Source: Parasponia andersonii (lineage: Eukaryota; Streptophyta; Magnoliopsida; Rosales; Cannabaceae). Taken from it: a stretch of 64,000 bases of DNA. Shown in pieces: positions 23,938 through 37,066 of the stretch. Location of the stretch: NCBI GenBank assembly GCA_002914805.1, contig JXTB01000039.1, positions 334,696-398,695 of the forward strand, written 5' to 3'. The position numbers were made by a program, and so were the translations under genes. The stretch's first letter is position 1. Each line of letters begins with the position of its first letter. The notes under the pieces were generated by a model, which did not search any database, was not told the DNA's origin, and saw nothing but the letters and a program-made list of their open reading frames with translations.

Positions 23938-25571
23938 CTAATTTTTTCTCCTCATGGAGAGTTTTAAACTCATCAAAATAATATGCATTGATTCTTTTAC
24001 TACAAATATTCTTTTATTGAGAACTCTATAAGCCTTATTAATAGTAGAATACCCTAAGAAAATATCAACATCGGATTTTGAATCAAATTTTCCCAAATTA
24101 TCTTTAGTATTTAAAATAAAACATTTACAACCAACAACTTTAAAATAGCCAATATTGAGTTTTCTATTTTTCCAAAGCTCATAAAGTGTCTTGTTCAAAA
24201 TTGGCCTTATTATAACTTTATTTATAATATGACAAGCGGTATTAACCTCTTCAGCCCAAAAATATTTTGGCAAACAATTTTCATTTAGCATACTTCTTGC
24301 CATTTCTTATAGTATTCTATTTTTTCTTTCTACAACTTCATTTTGTTGTGGAGTTCTAGGAGTTGAAAAACTATGATGAAAACTATTTTTGTAACAAAAG
24401 CTTCTATTTCTTCATTTTCAATCTCACCACTATGATCACTTCTAATAGATATGACGGTATAGCCTTTTTCATTTTGTAATTTCTTACAAAAGATAGTAAG
24501 CACATTTAAAACATCATTTTTATAAGCAATGAATAGAACTCAAGTTAGTCTTGAAAAATCATCAACTATCACAAAGGCATAGTGTTTTTCACCAAGAGTA
24601 ACTATTCTTAATGGTCTAAATAAATCCATGTGAAGTAGTTGTAAGGGTCTAGAAGTAGTAATGGCGTTGTTGGATTTAAAGGAGTTTTTTACTTATTTTC
24701 CAAATTGACATACATCACAAATATTGTCTTTTTCAAAAAGTAAACTAGGTAATCCACTCACATGATTTTTCTTTGAAAGTTTAAAAATAGTATTCATACT
24801 AGCATATTCAAGTCTTCTATGCCAAAGCCAAGAGTCATCTTTTAAAACTGAAAAATATTTATCTTGGCCAAATATTTTTCAATATCAATGGTATAAACAT
24901 TATCATTTCTTTCTCCTTCAAAAATGATTTCTTTTGAACAAGTATCCTTAATTAAGCATTTGGAAGGTTCAAAAATGATTCGATAATCTTTGTCACAAAA
25001 TTGACTTATACTAAGCAAATTGTGTTTAAGACTATCAATAAGTAAAACATTTTCTATAGTGGGAGAAGAAGTAGTACCAATATTATCTATACCCAAAATT
25101 TTTCCTTTGGCATTGTCTCTAAACATAACGTGTCCTCTATTTCTTTTTGTAAACAATGAAAGCAAAGAGTAGTCATTGGTCATATGTTTGGAACAACTAC
25201 TATCTAAGAACCAAAAGTTCTTCTTCTTTTGTATCTACAAGTAAGAATCAAACTTTGATTTTTAGTACCCATACTAATTTGGGTCCTTCAGTGTTAATTC
25301 TAGATTCTTTTGGTACCTAAGCTAGTTTTCTACCTTAATATGTATTTTTCTTCACAAAGCATAAAAAATTAGTATGCTCATCTTGATTGCAATAAGTGCA
25401 AGTGTGCTTAGTGTCACTTGTACTTGCTTTTACAAAATAATTTTTGAGGTATTTTTGTTTTATCCAAGATTTGTACTCAATACTTCCTTTGTCAAAAATA
25501 CATTTTTTTCCACCAAGCATCATGTCAAAATTTTTCTTTTCATTTGTAAATTTGTGGACAATTTTAGTCAA
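23938..25571 (-). pseudogene. SIRE-like protease and integrase, broken
   Basis: The protease site reads WFLDSSCSKHMT near 25220-25185, where the family has D-S-G. Next come NLLSISQFCDKDYRIIFEPS, a pre-integrase histidine/cysteine motif (LWHRRLEYAS, CDVCQFGK) and integrase blocks (LLHMDLFRPLRI, VIVDDFSR). The C-terminal part (MARSMLNENCLPKYFWAEEV and CKCFILNTKDNLGKFDSKSD) is in 24303-23938. Stops separate the pieces. Confidence 0.8.
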
Positions 25572-25798
25572 GTCAAAAATCTTGTCATTTCAGGAAGTGT
25601 TTTCTTTTGACAAAGTATCATAATTACCACAAGATAATTTTACTTCCAGTTCTATTGTAAACTCTTCACTTATTTCTAACAAACTAAAATTTTTCTTTTT
25701 GAGAGCATTGTTCTTGAAAATGAGTTTTTCATAGTTTTGTGTAAATCATTGAAATCATTCAACAATTTTTTATATGATAAATCACGATCACTATCATT

Positions 25799-26930
25799 CT
25801 AAGTAAAATCATTACTAGTATCATTATCATCATGAAATTCACTTTTAGATTCAAGTGAGCTTACCACATTTTCTATTGCCATGAAGTATATGTTGACAAT
25901 TTCTTCTCGTTCTTCTCCTATGGATTCTTCTTCTTCACTATCGTCCCAAGTAGCCTTCATTTCCTTCTTTTTCATTTTTCTTCTCAAGGGACATTTATTC
26001 TTCATGTGACTTGGCTTCTTGCATTCAAAGCAAGTGATGGGATCATCTTTCATTTTCTTCTCTCAGAAGTCATTGCCTTTGGTATTCTTCTTGAAATTCT
26101 TTTTTTTTTTTTTGAAATTTAAGTACTTCTTATATTTTGTAGTTAGTAAGGCAATGTCTTCTAGCTTATATCTATAAGATCCTCTTCTTCCTCATTGCTT
26201 TCTTGCATGGTAACTTTGAGAGCTATTCCTTTCTTTTTTTTTTTCTCCTCTACTTCATCGTCATTTGTTTCCTTCATAAGAATTTCATGGGTTATAAGAG
26301 AACTTATAAGTTCTTCAAGAGGAAGTTTGCTAAGATCCTTAGCTTCTTGAATGGCCACCACCTTATTTCTATATGCTCGAGGAAGACTTCTAAGAATTTT
26401 GCTCACCGATTTACCATTTAGAAATATTATTTTCTTGGAGCACCAAGAGAGTTAATAATAGTTGTGAATCTAGTAAATATTTGTGAAATAGAATCATCTT
26501 TTTCCATTTTAAATAACTCATAGTTTCTAGTAAAAATATTGATTCTAGTTTCTTTCATGGAGCTAGTTCCTTGATATAATACTTCAAGCATATTCCATAA
26601 TTCATAAGCATCTATATTTTTTTCAACATTATTATAAATATTCTAATTTAAGTCACACATAAGAATATTTCTAGCTCTACCATTTTTGGTGAAGTTGATT
26701 TTATCTTTTTTATCATATTCTTCTATGTCTTTTTCAACTTCTCTACTATCAACTATTTTAGTTATTTTCAAGGGGCCTTTAATAACAATATACCATAAAT
26801 CAAAATTAGTAGACCTAAGATAAGTGCCCATATGACTTCTATAATAGTTAAAATAATTTCCATTAAAAAATGGTAGTTTTGATGGAGATGACCTCTCATA
26901 TTGTAAAGAAAAGTTGGTTGGGCTAGCCAT
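25799..26930 (-). pseudogene. SIRE-like gag with CCHC zinc knuckle, broken
   Basis: The ATG at 26930 opens MASPTNFSLQYERSS, followed by LPFFNGNYFNYYRSHMGTYL and FDLWYIVIKGP, the usual start of Copia gag. A stop near 26643 and frame changes follow. The UBN2 region (ILRSLPRAYRNKVVAIQEAK, 26406-26161) and the zinc knuckle CFECKKPSHMKNKC (C-x2-C-x4-H-x4-C, about 26030-25985) are still readable. The knuckle is followed by a Lys/Glu-rich and acidic tail. Confidence 0.82.
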
Positions 26931-26983
26931 CTCGAAAAGGGTTAAGTATAAAACTTTGAGTACCAAGCTTTGATACCAATTGT

Positions 26984-28319
26984 TAGCCCAAGATTAGCTA
27001 ACCCAAGAGAGGGGTGAATTGGGTTTTAAAATTTTTTCTTAATAAACAAGTAAATCAAGTAAGTAAAGATAATAACAAGTAAAAAAATAGCTAAGTTGCA
27101 TACATAAGCTCAATATAAATAAATTAAAAGATAGGGATAGAGAAATGCAAATACTATTTTTTATAAGGTTCAACAAAAACGACTGTTTGTTTACGTTCCC
27201 AGCTTTTGGTAACCCGCTTTGAGCTTTCCATTATTGGATCAAGAGAATGGGCTTGACTGTCCCTTTTATACATTTAATGCTTTCTCCTTAAGCATACTCT
27301 CGCCTTTACAATAGGATTGAATCTGGCTCTATCATGCCTAAGTTAGATTGTTTAGACTCCGGTGCTAATCTTACCTAAACTGGGTTGTTTATGAATTCAG
27401 TGTCAACCTCACCTCACAATACAATTTGTTTTTTGTTTTGTTGAAACACTCAACTAGAATCTCTCTAATAAAAATATTGATACAAGCTAGGCCTAGAGAG
27501 AATAAATGACAACACCAGATATGATCTAGTTTAGCTCAATTGATTTGTGAAAAAGAAGATTTGAAAATTTGATTCACAAAAGATGATTTGAACAACTTAA
27601 AAGTATGTTTAAAGTAATGTAGAAATGTTCAAAAGTTGTTTCAAGTATTAGAAAAGCTTCTATATATAGACTAGAATGAAAACTAGTCGTTTTAAACCAT
27701 TTGTCAAATAATTTTTCATTTTCGGCAGACCAAAATTTTACTTTCAGTTGATCGAAAATAATAGCCATTAAAAATACAGTTGTAACGGTCAAATTTGAAA
27801 AATTGTTAAAAAATATGCAGGGGAATCAGTAGACCGATTCTGGAGCTCAGTCTACCAAAAATACCTGAGAGCAATTTTTGAATTTTATTTTGAACCTTTT
27901 TCATTTATTTTCAAAATGTGACTTCATAAATTGATTTATTATGTAATATAGAAACTATAGAAATTCAAAAACCAATTTAAAAGCTTGTTTAAAATAAATT
28001 TTACATTTTAATTAGAGATAAATAAGTTTGACAAAATTGGTTTGAAAATTTCTAATTTGATGAAAAATTTGAGCCATTAAGATCATCTAATGTGTAAGCA
28101 ATTTTTCAAGTACAAGAATTGAGTGTATAACCTTTGCTAGCCTAGGTCTTGTGAGCTTGAACTTTGTATTCAAGCTCTTTTCTATAATCCATTTTGAATG
28201 TCTTGTGATCCTTTCAATTTAATTTGCTACACACTCAAATAGATTATTAGTTCTTAATCATATATTTGTTAACTTCAAAACATGAGAGTATGATTAATGA
28301 CACAAAGCATGACTCAATA
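26984..28319 (-). repeat. SIRE-like 5' LTR
   Basis: Partner of 17165-18518; the terminal CA is mutated to TA. Immediately inside, the minus strand reads attggtatcaaagcttgg (26966-26983), a good primer-binding site for initiator-Met tRNA. Confidence 0.92.
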
Positions 28320-28759
28320 ATATTTTGCTTCTTGCTCTTTCTTTTCTTGCAAAAGATGGATTAACATGATAGTATTCATCTCAGATTTTAATCTATAAAA
28401 TTTCTAATTATTCTTCTTCTTTCTTTTGTTGTTCTTCATCATTCTTACTTCTTCCTTACTAGAAAACTTTGGAATTCATATCATTTATGATTTAAGCATC
28501 GGAGTCTCATTCCATAAGAACCCGTCGGTGTCTTAAGGAGTTTTACTTGCAGTGTTCATGGTGATCGGAGTCTCATTCCATAAGAACCCGTCGGTGTCTT
28601 AAGGAGTTTTACTTGTAGTGTTCATGGTGACCATTAGCTTCTTGTTCAAGTAATTGTAGAAATAGTTATAGTACTACAAAGTACCAACTATAGATTTATA
28701 TATGACAAAATGTGTGAACTAAATGAGGTTTATATTATCTAATAATAGTAATAATATTA
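28320..28759 (+). repeat. LTR-like sequence, right part, with 66-bp tandem repeat
   Basis: Continuation of 16330-17164 after removal of the SIRE-like element. It contains two copies of a 66-bp unit, 28499-28564 and 28565-28630, beginning tcggagtctcattccataag and differing by about one base (acttgcagtg versus acttgtagtg). No coding sequence is seen. Confidence 0.6.
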
Positions 28760-28962
28760 GAGAAATACTAGTTACACTGTCTTTTGTACTCTCATAATCT
28801 TACAACTTGACATGTAGATTTCACTTTAGTTTATTGCATTATTAAAATATTAAACTCGATAATAGAATCTATATGTGAGACTATAAGATTAGATAGTGTA
28901 AAAGAGATTATAAGATTGGATAGTATAAAAAAGAGTGACAATAAGAGTGTATTTAGCATTCC
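28760..28962. mobile_element. MITE with long imperfect inverted repeats
   Basis: The left end gagaaatactagttacact faces the right end, whose complement is ggaatgctaaatacact. The similarity continues inward (aatcttac...gtagatt versus aatcttat...atagatt). It is flanked by identical taataatatta (28749-28759 and 28963-28973), up to 11 bp, although AT-richness makes the exact duplication length uncertain. The same terminal motif starts the element at 37067. Confidence 0.75.
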
Positions 28963-28973
28963 TAATAATATTA

Positions 28974-29697
28974 ATAAGACACAACTAAAGAATTAAACGA
29001 TGCAATCAATATGTAAAGAAGGAGATCAATTAAGCTAACCCAGGATTCAAAAAATTAAGTATTCATGCTATTCTTATGTTTAGTTTTTAATATTAACTAA
29101 ATTGTTTTAACTAATATTGTATAATCTATAATCAATTGGGATGAGTGTGGTATTCAAGATCCAATTTAATCTTACTGAACTAAATTGGTTATCTAATTAT
29201 GATTGGATCAGATCGATTAGAGAATTTTTAAAATAGAATGGATTAGTTCTATTGTCAAATTGTATATAAAATTAGTTCAGATTATTATAAACTCTATATC
29301 ATGTTTTTAATTGTATATTTTGCATGTTTTGAGGCTTAAGAAGCCCAATAGTAGTAATTGTCATGTTTTCCTTAAATTTTATATTTATGATTAGTTAAAG
29401 TTATAAGTCAAAAGAATTTTTACTACGAATAAAAAAAATTGATTAAATGCTCAAAAGTCAATAGGCCAAAAATTAAAGGCAAAAAATTTTCAAAATTGAA
29501 CCAATCTAATTATGTTCTAATTAGATTGGATTTGTTTAACGATGCAAATCTTGAAAAATCAACTTAATGTTGGATTGTTTGAAATATGACCAAAATAGGT
29601 TAATTCCAACCAATGTACAATCCTAAGTAAGAGTTATAAACTTAGCAAGATCAATTGGAAAAATAATTGAGATATTTATTAATTTTTTTTCCATATA
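28974..29697. other. AT-rich intergenic sequence
   Basis: No gene or defined repeat is seen in this 0.7-kb stretch. Confidence 0.5.
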
Positions 29698-31740
29698 TGT
29701 GACAACCCATTATTACAAAAAAGGTTTATATTTTATATATAATACAAGAATAAAAGAAATGAGAAAATAACCCTTACTTATTAGATATTATTTGAGGTTA
29801 TGTTAGTAATTTAACAATAGACCCTTTAAGAAACCCTAAGACTAATAATTTGCTCAGATTATACATACGCTCTATAGAATGAAAAAAATAGAGAGAGATA
29901 GTAGAGACTATGCATTTAAGAAGAAGAAGATGATAAAGACTATTATCTTAGGTTATTGACACTCATACCTAGGGGTAAAAACTCTTAACCAATTAAATTT
30001 TATGTTTTAGTTTGACTTCAAGATTAAGATTAACTATCTAGGGATAAGGTTTTGAATTGCTCATAAATTATTTATATAATATAAGAAACTATCTGATAGA
30101 AGATGAAACCTATTAATATTAGGATTTAAACAAAATAAATTTTGAGTGATTTGATTAGGTAAATAGAAAATTATGAATTTTTGAGTTATAACCAATTAAA
30201 ATGAGTAGTACAAATTTGGAAAAATATGAAACTCTCAGTACTTTTAGTAAAACATGGCAACAACCTTTTTGGGCTTTATAGGGCTTACCTATGGACCCTG
30301 TAATTATATTCTTGGTATTATTAGGATCCCCATTACTTATAAAACAAGTCTATTAAGTTTGGTAAATTTTAGAGAGATGTCAGAATTATTATAAATCATA
30401 AGAAATTCATATTATTGAGAATAGTTATAAAGTTGATGATAGAAGATGCAAGGGCAGCAAGTAGTCAATATTTTTGGTACAATTAGAGTACAATTTTATT
30501 ATTATGATATTTTTATATGATTTGTGGGATAATAGGTATTTGAGAGGTTATATTGATTATTTTGGTTAAATAGGCAAAGCGAATGAGGTAAGTAATCTTT
30601 GATGTTTTCTACTAGTTTTCTTCGTCCAATAGCTAAATGTTTTATTGTTTTATTATTTCTAATAGAACCATGTTTACAAGATATTTTCATTAAAATATGA
30701 TTTCAAGTAAAAATATATTTTGGTAATAAGACTATTTATTGAAAGAAATTTATTTTATTGAAATAATATAATTTTTGAAAAAATAGTATGATTTTATGTG
30801 TTATACTAAATTATGGATCAAGTATATAAATTATTATTGAATGTAGTTACAAGAAAATTATTTTGGAATGACTATAATGTTATAATGAGATAAAAGTGAA
30901 ATTGTTTATGATTCGTTATTGTAAATAAGTGTTTTGAAACTCTGTTCACTGACTATGCATGTGGACCCAATCTACAAGGGATATATGTAGACAGTATTAA
31001 GCTAGCTGCAGAGTTAAATGTAGTAGATTCATATTCGACTATAGGGATTATTTGTGGCAGATTCATACTCAGCTACTTAGATTATTTGTGGCAGGTTCGG
31101 ACCTAGTCATAGGGGTTCCAGTGTGGCCATAATCGCCAAAAATTGGGGAGAACTATAATTGAAATTATTATTGACTAAAATATATTCAAGAAAAGAGATT
31201 TAGAAACTTATTACTTGTCTTGTCAAATTGTTTACTAAATGATTTGATTTGAATATTTTCAAAAGTATTGATTTCTGAAACCAAATATGTTCTGAAAAAT
31301 ATTTGTTAATGATTTTAGTTTACATATACTTGATCTAACTAGTTAAGATTACTGGATACTTACTGGACTTGTAACTCATCCTTTTATTTTTTCCTCCCAG
31401 GTTTTAAAGATTATCAATTAACAGACTCATAAAGGGAACTTATTTAGTAGTAATTGAGGTATATAGTTCAAAGAGAGGAATTTTTTCATCTTGATTGAGA
31501 AAATATAAAAACTTGGAAGGTTGATCATCTTAAATTTATTAGATTATAGTTTCTACTGTATAGTGTTGATTTTGAATATTTGGAGGCTTTATAAGAGTTG
31601 TAGGATTTTATGTTATATATTAGTATGTATTGGAGACTAAATATTCTTAATTATATTAGTTTCTAAAAAGATGCCTTGTATGCATATGGGGCTTTGCCTT
31701 ATGAGTATGTGGTGCATGTCCTCGGGTATGCAGTGTGACA
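29698..31740 (+). repeat. 5' LTR of degenerate gypsy-like element
   Basis: 2043 bp. It matches 34646-36887 throughout, with many point differences and indels. The partner is about 200 bp longer, including an extra stretch near 35133-35290. It contains a block of short repeats around 30960-31130 with the phrase agattcatactcagctac. Confidence 0.88.
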
Positions 31741-34645
31741 AGTGGTATCAGAGCTTCGGGTAAGTTTGACAATTGGATTGCGATAAGTCAGTCTTACAAG
31801 GTTTAGAATATTGGGGTAATTAAGTTAAGATCATTTGAGTTTGAATTAACTTCTATTATATTTTTAAGATTTATTTGAGTTGGTGATCGGTTTAAATTTG
31901 ATAAGTTTGTTAGTTTGAACTTTTTGGGTATTAAAATAGGTTAAGTTTGTATTATTAAATTTTGTTATTCATGGAACATTTAGTTTGACCTTCATAGTTG
32001 GTGATTATATATATTACATGGACTTTTAGGATTATTTAAAAATGAACATGGACTTTTGGGATCATTTAAAGTTGAGTACTCTCATTAAGTTTTGATTATT
32101 AAGATCTATTAGTTGAATATTGAGGTTTCAAGTATTTAATACTTTTGATATTAGTTTACCTTTGTATTTGATTAATGGACTTAGGATATTGGAATCTTCT
32201 TCTCTTATTATTGATATTGGATAGTTGCACAGTTAGTGAGTCTTACTTTAGTGTTGATATTGAAATTTTTATGCATCTACTTGTTATCTTCTTCTTCTAT
32301 TTCTTAAGCTGTTTCTTAATATTTTTGTCCCTATTTGAAAAGAGCCTATGTTAATAATTCTTAGAGAAGTAAAATTTATTGATTCCCGAAAGATTGTATT
32401 ATGTTTTTAAAGAGTTGTTAGTCTCATAATATTGATATAAGAGATTCATAGAATATATATTGTTATGTATCAATATGAGGAAGGCAAGTTTGTTTGGAAT
32501 ATTTACTGATTAATTAAAGTATGGATTGAATTCTAGTTTGAATCTTTTCATAAAGTTGAATTATTTGTGTGATGAGGATATACAAGGAATTATAGAGTGG
32601 ATTAAGTTTATTGAATAACTAGTTTCCTTAATGATAAAAGACAAAGAGATGATATAAGAAATGTCAATTTATATACTTGTATTAACTGATGAGAGTACAT
32701 GTTATTATTATTTAGAGGATTGAGAATAAATAGGTTAGTTTTACTAAAAGCCTTACATATGAGTTTTTCTATAAATATTTGTGATGATATGATTGAAATA
32801 TAGGCATTAAGGACTTATAGATAGAAAAATTTTGGGGATTGTTTTTTTGCCCGGAAGGAATTTTTGTTGGCTTATTTTGAGGACGGTATTCTTTGGAAAA
32901 AAAATTATGGAGCCATAATAACTTATATAGTTCGATAATTTTGAGATGATGTTACCTTAATAATATTTATTTTAAAAACTAAGTAAAAATCGAGATATGG
33001 TGAATGAATATTTTGGTTATAGTTATGGATACTATGTACGATTGTTGTACACAAGTTCACAATTTTATTCTCTGGTGTTACCGTATAAGAGGAAGTGATC
33101 TTTGTATTTGATAGTGTTTGGTATTACTTTTCTCTACAAATGTATATTGGATTACACAAATAAATTGAAGAGTACTTATTTAATAAGCAACTAGAAGAAT
33201 TACAAGATAAGAGTTTTCAGAAAACTTAGTATTTTACTATTAAGAACTCGACTACTATCGGTGATGAAAAGGCAATAAAAATTGTGTTTATAAAACAAAA
33301 GGCCAAAATAGTTATGTAGTGGAACATACAAGTTGATCAATATTTCTAAAATTGATATATTATTTGATTTTTATGATTTATGTAGTTTATGAAGAAATAT
33401 TCATATTTATAGTTCTATTGACCTCCCTTACTTATAAAAGATTTTTTTTTGAGAAAATCATAATATGAGATATTAGAAATCCTAGAGGTATTAAGATAAA
33501 GGCTTAAGAAAATTTTGAGGACTGGTAAATGAAAGAAATCACTTAGCATACTTCTTAGTATTTAGTTTATAGGAAAGTGAATGAAGAATATATAGACGAA
33601 AGTTGAAAACTTTTGATATACCATATGGGAAAGATAATACAGTAGTAGAATTTTATAACGAAATTATCAAAGATTACTCAAATTATAAAGTATCAGTTAT
33701 ATAGTTTATACTCACATTTCTCCTATTAGACTTGGCTTACGACCTTAACCAATTATTAGGTTTTGTTCTTTATGGTTATTTTGAGTGCACATTGAGATTT
33801 AAAATTCTATGAAATTTGGTTATAAGCATAGCATTTATATTTGACGTAAGTTTTAGTGATTGGATTTAGTTTTGTTATTTTGGCCTATTAAAGATTAAAG
33901 TTAGAGGGAATAAGATTAAAGAGGATTCTTATGGTTATTTATGATAAAGATATCTTATTGTATCTAAGCTTTATAAGATCTTACACATGATTTTGGAAAT
34001 TAAATTAGATTTATTGGAGTTTTACAGTATTGATCTGAAATAAATAAATTATAAAAAAGAAAAGTATATATGTATATATAGACTACTGAGGATATATTGA
34101 GGAATGTTTCAAAAGATTATAGAAGAAAACATTACTCTTGGTAATGTTTGTATATAGTTGTAGTTTTCATTCTAACAATAAAGTGGCTCTATATGAAGTA
34201 TTGAAAAAGAAATAAAAATGTATTCTTAGCATTATAGACATGCGATTGAAAAAGGTTCTAGAGGTTTAAGGAATTTTAATTATTAAGAATTCTTATTGGC
34301 TTTGTAAATACAAAGAAAAGTTTGAGTCATCATGTATTCTCTTTTTGGATGAAAGTATAAAGAAGCTATCACAATGAACAAGAAATAATATAGAATTATT
34401 GATGGACTAGTTTTAAGAGTGATGATCTCTATTTGACATTTCAATTACTCAAATTAGAATAAGTTCACATTCTCAAGTTTATATTGTGTTGATAGAAAGT
34501 TTGCTTCAGTCTCATAAGTGATGATCACACCTTTTGTTCAGAGTTTAAGGTATACCTAGGAAAAAGAGATTGTATTAAAGTTCGTTTATTACAAAATTCA
34601 TGGTTTTAAGTTTAGAGGACTGAACTTCTTTTTAAAGGGGGAGAA

Positions 34646-36887
34646 TGTGATAACCCGTTATTAAAAAAAAGTTTATATTTTATATATAATAGAAGGATAA
34701 AAGAAAAGACAAAAGAGCCTTTACCTATTAGATATTATTTGGGGTTATATTAGTAATTCAACAATAGACCATTTAAGAAACCCTAAGATTAATAATCTAC
34801 TCATTTATACGTATACTCTATAGAAAGAAAAAAAATAGAGAGAGAGAGTGGAGGCTATGTATTTAGGAAGAAGAAGATGGTGAAGACTATTGTCATGGGT
34901 TATTAAGACTCACACCTAAGGTAATAAACTCTTAACCAATTAAGTTTTATGTTTTAGTTTGACTTTAGGATTGAGATTGAATATCTAGGGTTAGGATTTT
35001 GAATTGTTCATAAATTATTTTTAAAATATGAGGAAGTATCTAATAGAAGATGAAACCTATTGATATTAGGATTTAAACAAGATAAATACTGAGTGATTTG
35101 GTTGGGTAAATAGAAAGTTATGAATTTTTGAGTTTTGGGTTAAGATGTAAAAATATAGTAAAGGTTCTGACTAGTTTTTTAGGGACTTTTACAGATCTGA
35201 TTGGATCATATTTGATATGGTTGGAAAGCTTATCAAATTATCTTTCTAACGATATATAATTAGGCAAAAATAGACTTATAAGCAGAGATTTATAACTAAT
35301 TAAAATGAGTACTACGAATCTAGAAAAATATGAAACTTTGGATACTTCTAGTAAAACGTGGCAGCGGACTTTTTGGGCTTTATAGGGCTTATCAATTGAC
35401 CCTATAATTATATTTGTTTGGTATTATTAGGATCATCATGACTTGTAGAATAGGTCTCTTAAGTTTGGTAAATTTTTGAGAGATGCTATCATTCTTATAA
35501 ATCGTGAGAAATTGGCATTATTGAGAATAGCTATAAAGTTGATGATAGAAGATGCATGGGTAGCAAGTAGTCAATATTTTCAGTATAATTAGAGTATGAT
35601 TTTGTTATTATGATACTAATATATGATTTGTGTGATAATAAGTATTTGAGAGGTTATGTTGATTATTTTGGTTAAATAGGCAAAGTGAACGAAGTAAGTA
35701 ACCTTTGATATTTTTTATTAGTTTTCCTCATCCAAAAACTAAATGTTTTATTATTTTATTATTTCTAATAGTACTATGTTTATAAGGTATTTTCTTTAAA
35801 ATATGATTTCAAGTAAAATTATATTTTGGTAATAAGATTATTTATTGAAAGAAAACTGTTTTATTGAAATAACATAATTTTTGTAAAAATAGTATGATTC
35901 TATATTTTATACTAAATTATGGATCGACTATATGAATTATTATTGAACTTAGTTATAAGAAAATTATTTTGAAATGACTATAATGTTATAATGAGATGAA
36001 AGTAAAATTGTTTATGATTCGTTATTGTAAATAAGTATTTTGAAACTTTCTTCAGTGACTATGCATGTGGACCCAATCCACAAGGGTTATATATAGACAG
36101 TACTAACCTACCTATAGGGTTAAATATAATAGATTCGTACTCGGCTATAGGGTTTATCTATAGGAGATTCGGACCCGGTTATAGGGGTTATTTGTAGCAA
36201 ATTCAGACTCAGCTACAAGGGTTATTTATGACAAATTCAGACTTAGTCACAGGGTTAAGTGTGGCCATAGTCGCCAAAAATTAAGGATAAGTATAATTGA
36301 AATTATTATTGACTATAATATATTCGAAAAAGGAGATTTAGAAACTTATTACTTGTTTTGTCAAATTTTTTACTAAACGACTTGATTTGAATATTTTTAT
36401 TTCTGAATCTAAATTTTTTCTGAAAAATATTTATTAATTATTTTAGTTATTTGTTAATGATTTTAGTTTACATATACTTGATTCAACTAGTTAAGATTAC
36501 TAGTTACTTACTGAGCTTGTGGCTCATGCTTTAATTTTCCCCTCCCAAGTTTTAAAGATTATCAATTAACAGGCTCATAAAGGGAACTTATTTAGTAATA
36601 ATTGAGGTGCATAGTTTAAAGAGAGGAATTTCTTCATCTTGATTGAGAAAATATAAAGACTCAAAAGGTTGATCATTTTAAATTTATTGGATTATAGATT
36701 CTACTGTATATATTTATTTTGAATATTTGGAGACTTTATAAGAGTTGTAGGATTTTATGTTATACATTGGTATTTATTAGAGACTAAATATTCTTAATTA
36801 TATTGGTTAATAGAAAATTTTCTTGCATACCTATGGGGCTTTTCCTTATGGATATGCGGTGCACGTTCTCAAGTATAGGGCATGACA
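34646..36887 (+). repeat. 3' LTR of degenerate gypsy-like element
   Basis: 2242 bp, partner of 29698-31740. The short repeats around 36060-36260 (ggttatttgtagcaaattcag and variants) are expanded relative to the 5' LTR. Confidence 0.88.
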
Positions 36888-37066
36888 ATATGTATATACC
36901 TATTCTTTTATTAATACTTTTTATTACCGTTGAATTTAAATTCTATCTCACAGATTAGGCTTTCATATAATCTTAGGAAAATGATGTTTGTTTGTACTTT
37001 GTCAACTTTCTATGAAGTAATAGAGAAGATAATAAGATCTCAATATCCAATATATGATTTAAATAT
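36888..37066. other. Short intergenic spacer
   Basis: Lies between the degenerate LTR element and the interrupted MITE; a 61-codon + strand frame begins here but runs into the MITE and shows no domain. Confidence 0.5.

Larger units (their letters stand above)
17165..28319 (-). mobile_element. SIRE-like Ty1/Copia retrotransposon with an extra 3' ORF
   Basis: This 11.15-kb element is bounded by LTRs of 1354 and 1336 bp beginning tgttagcccaagattagc. A perfect 5-bp target duplication ATATT lies at 17160-17164 and 28320-28324. On the minus strand the order is 5' LTR, primer-binding site, gag with zinc knuckle, protease, integrase, RT, RNase H, an additional ORF, polypurine tract, 3' LTR. Large size, long LTRs and an extra gene after pol are traits of the SIRE/Maximus lineage. 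Several stops disable it. An apparent tandem duplication of RT-RNase H (20523-23436) adds about 1.46 kb and is probably an assembly artefact. One outer LTR end reads CAATA instead of CA. Confidence 0.93.
29698..36887 (+). mobile_element. Degenerate LTR retrotransposon, probably Ty3/gypsy, long LTRs
   Basis: Two long LTRs (29698-31740 and 34646-36887) start tgtgayaaccc and end tgaca. The 5' LTR is followed by tggtatcagagcttcggg at 31743-31760, a textbook initiator-Met primer-binding site. The 3' LTR is preceded by the polypurine tract aaagggggagaa. Flanks atata and atatg differ at one of five bases, so the target duplication is near-perfect. The 2.9-kb interior has no ORF above about 60 codons. 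Only faint pol traces remain, such as NKQLEELQDKSFQ near 33185-33225 (Ty3 RT-like) and VALYEVL near 34180-34205 (integrase-like). The element is dead or was propagated in trans. Confidence 0.88.
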
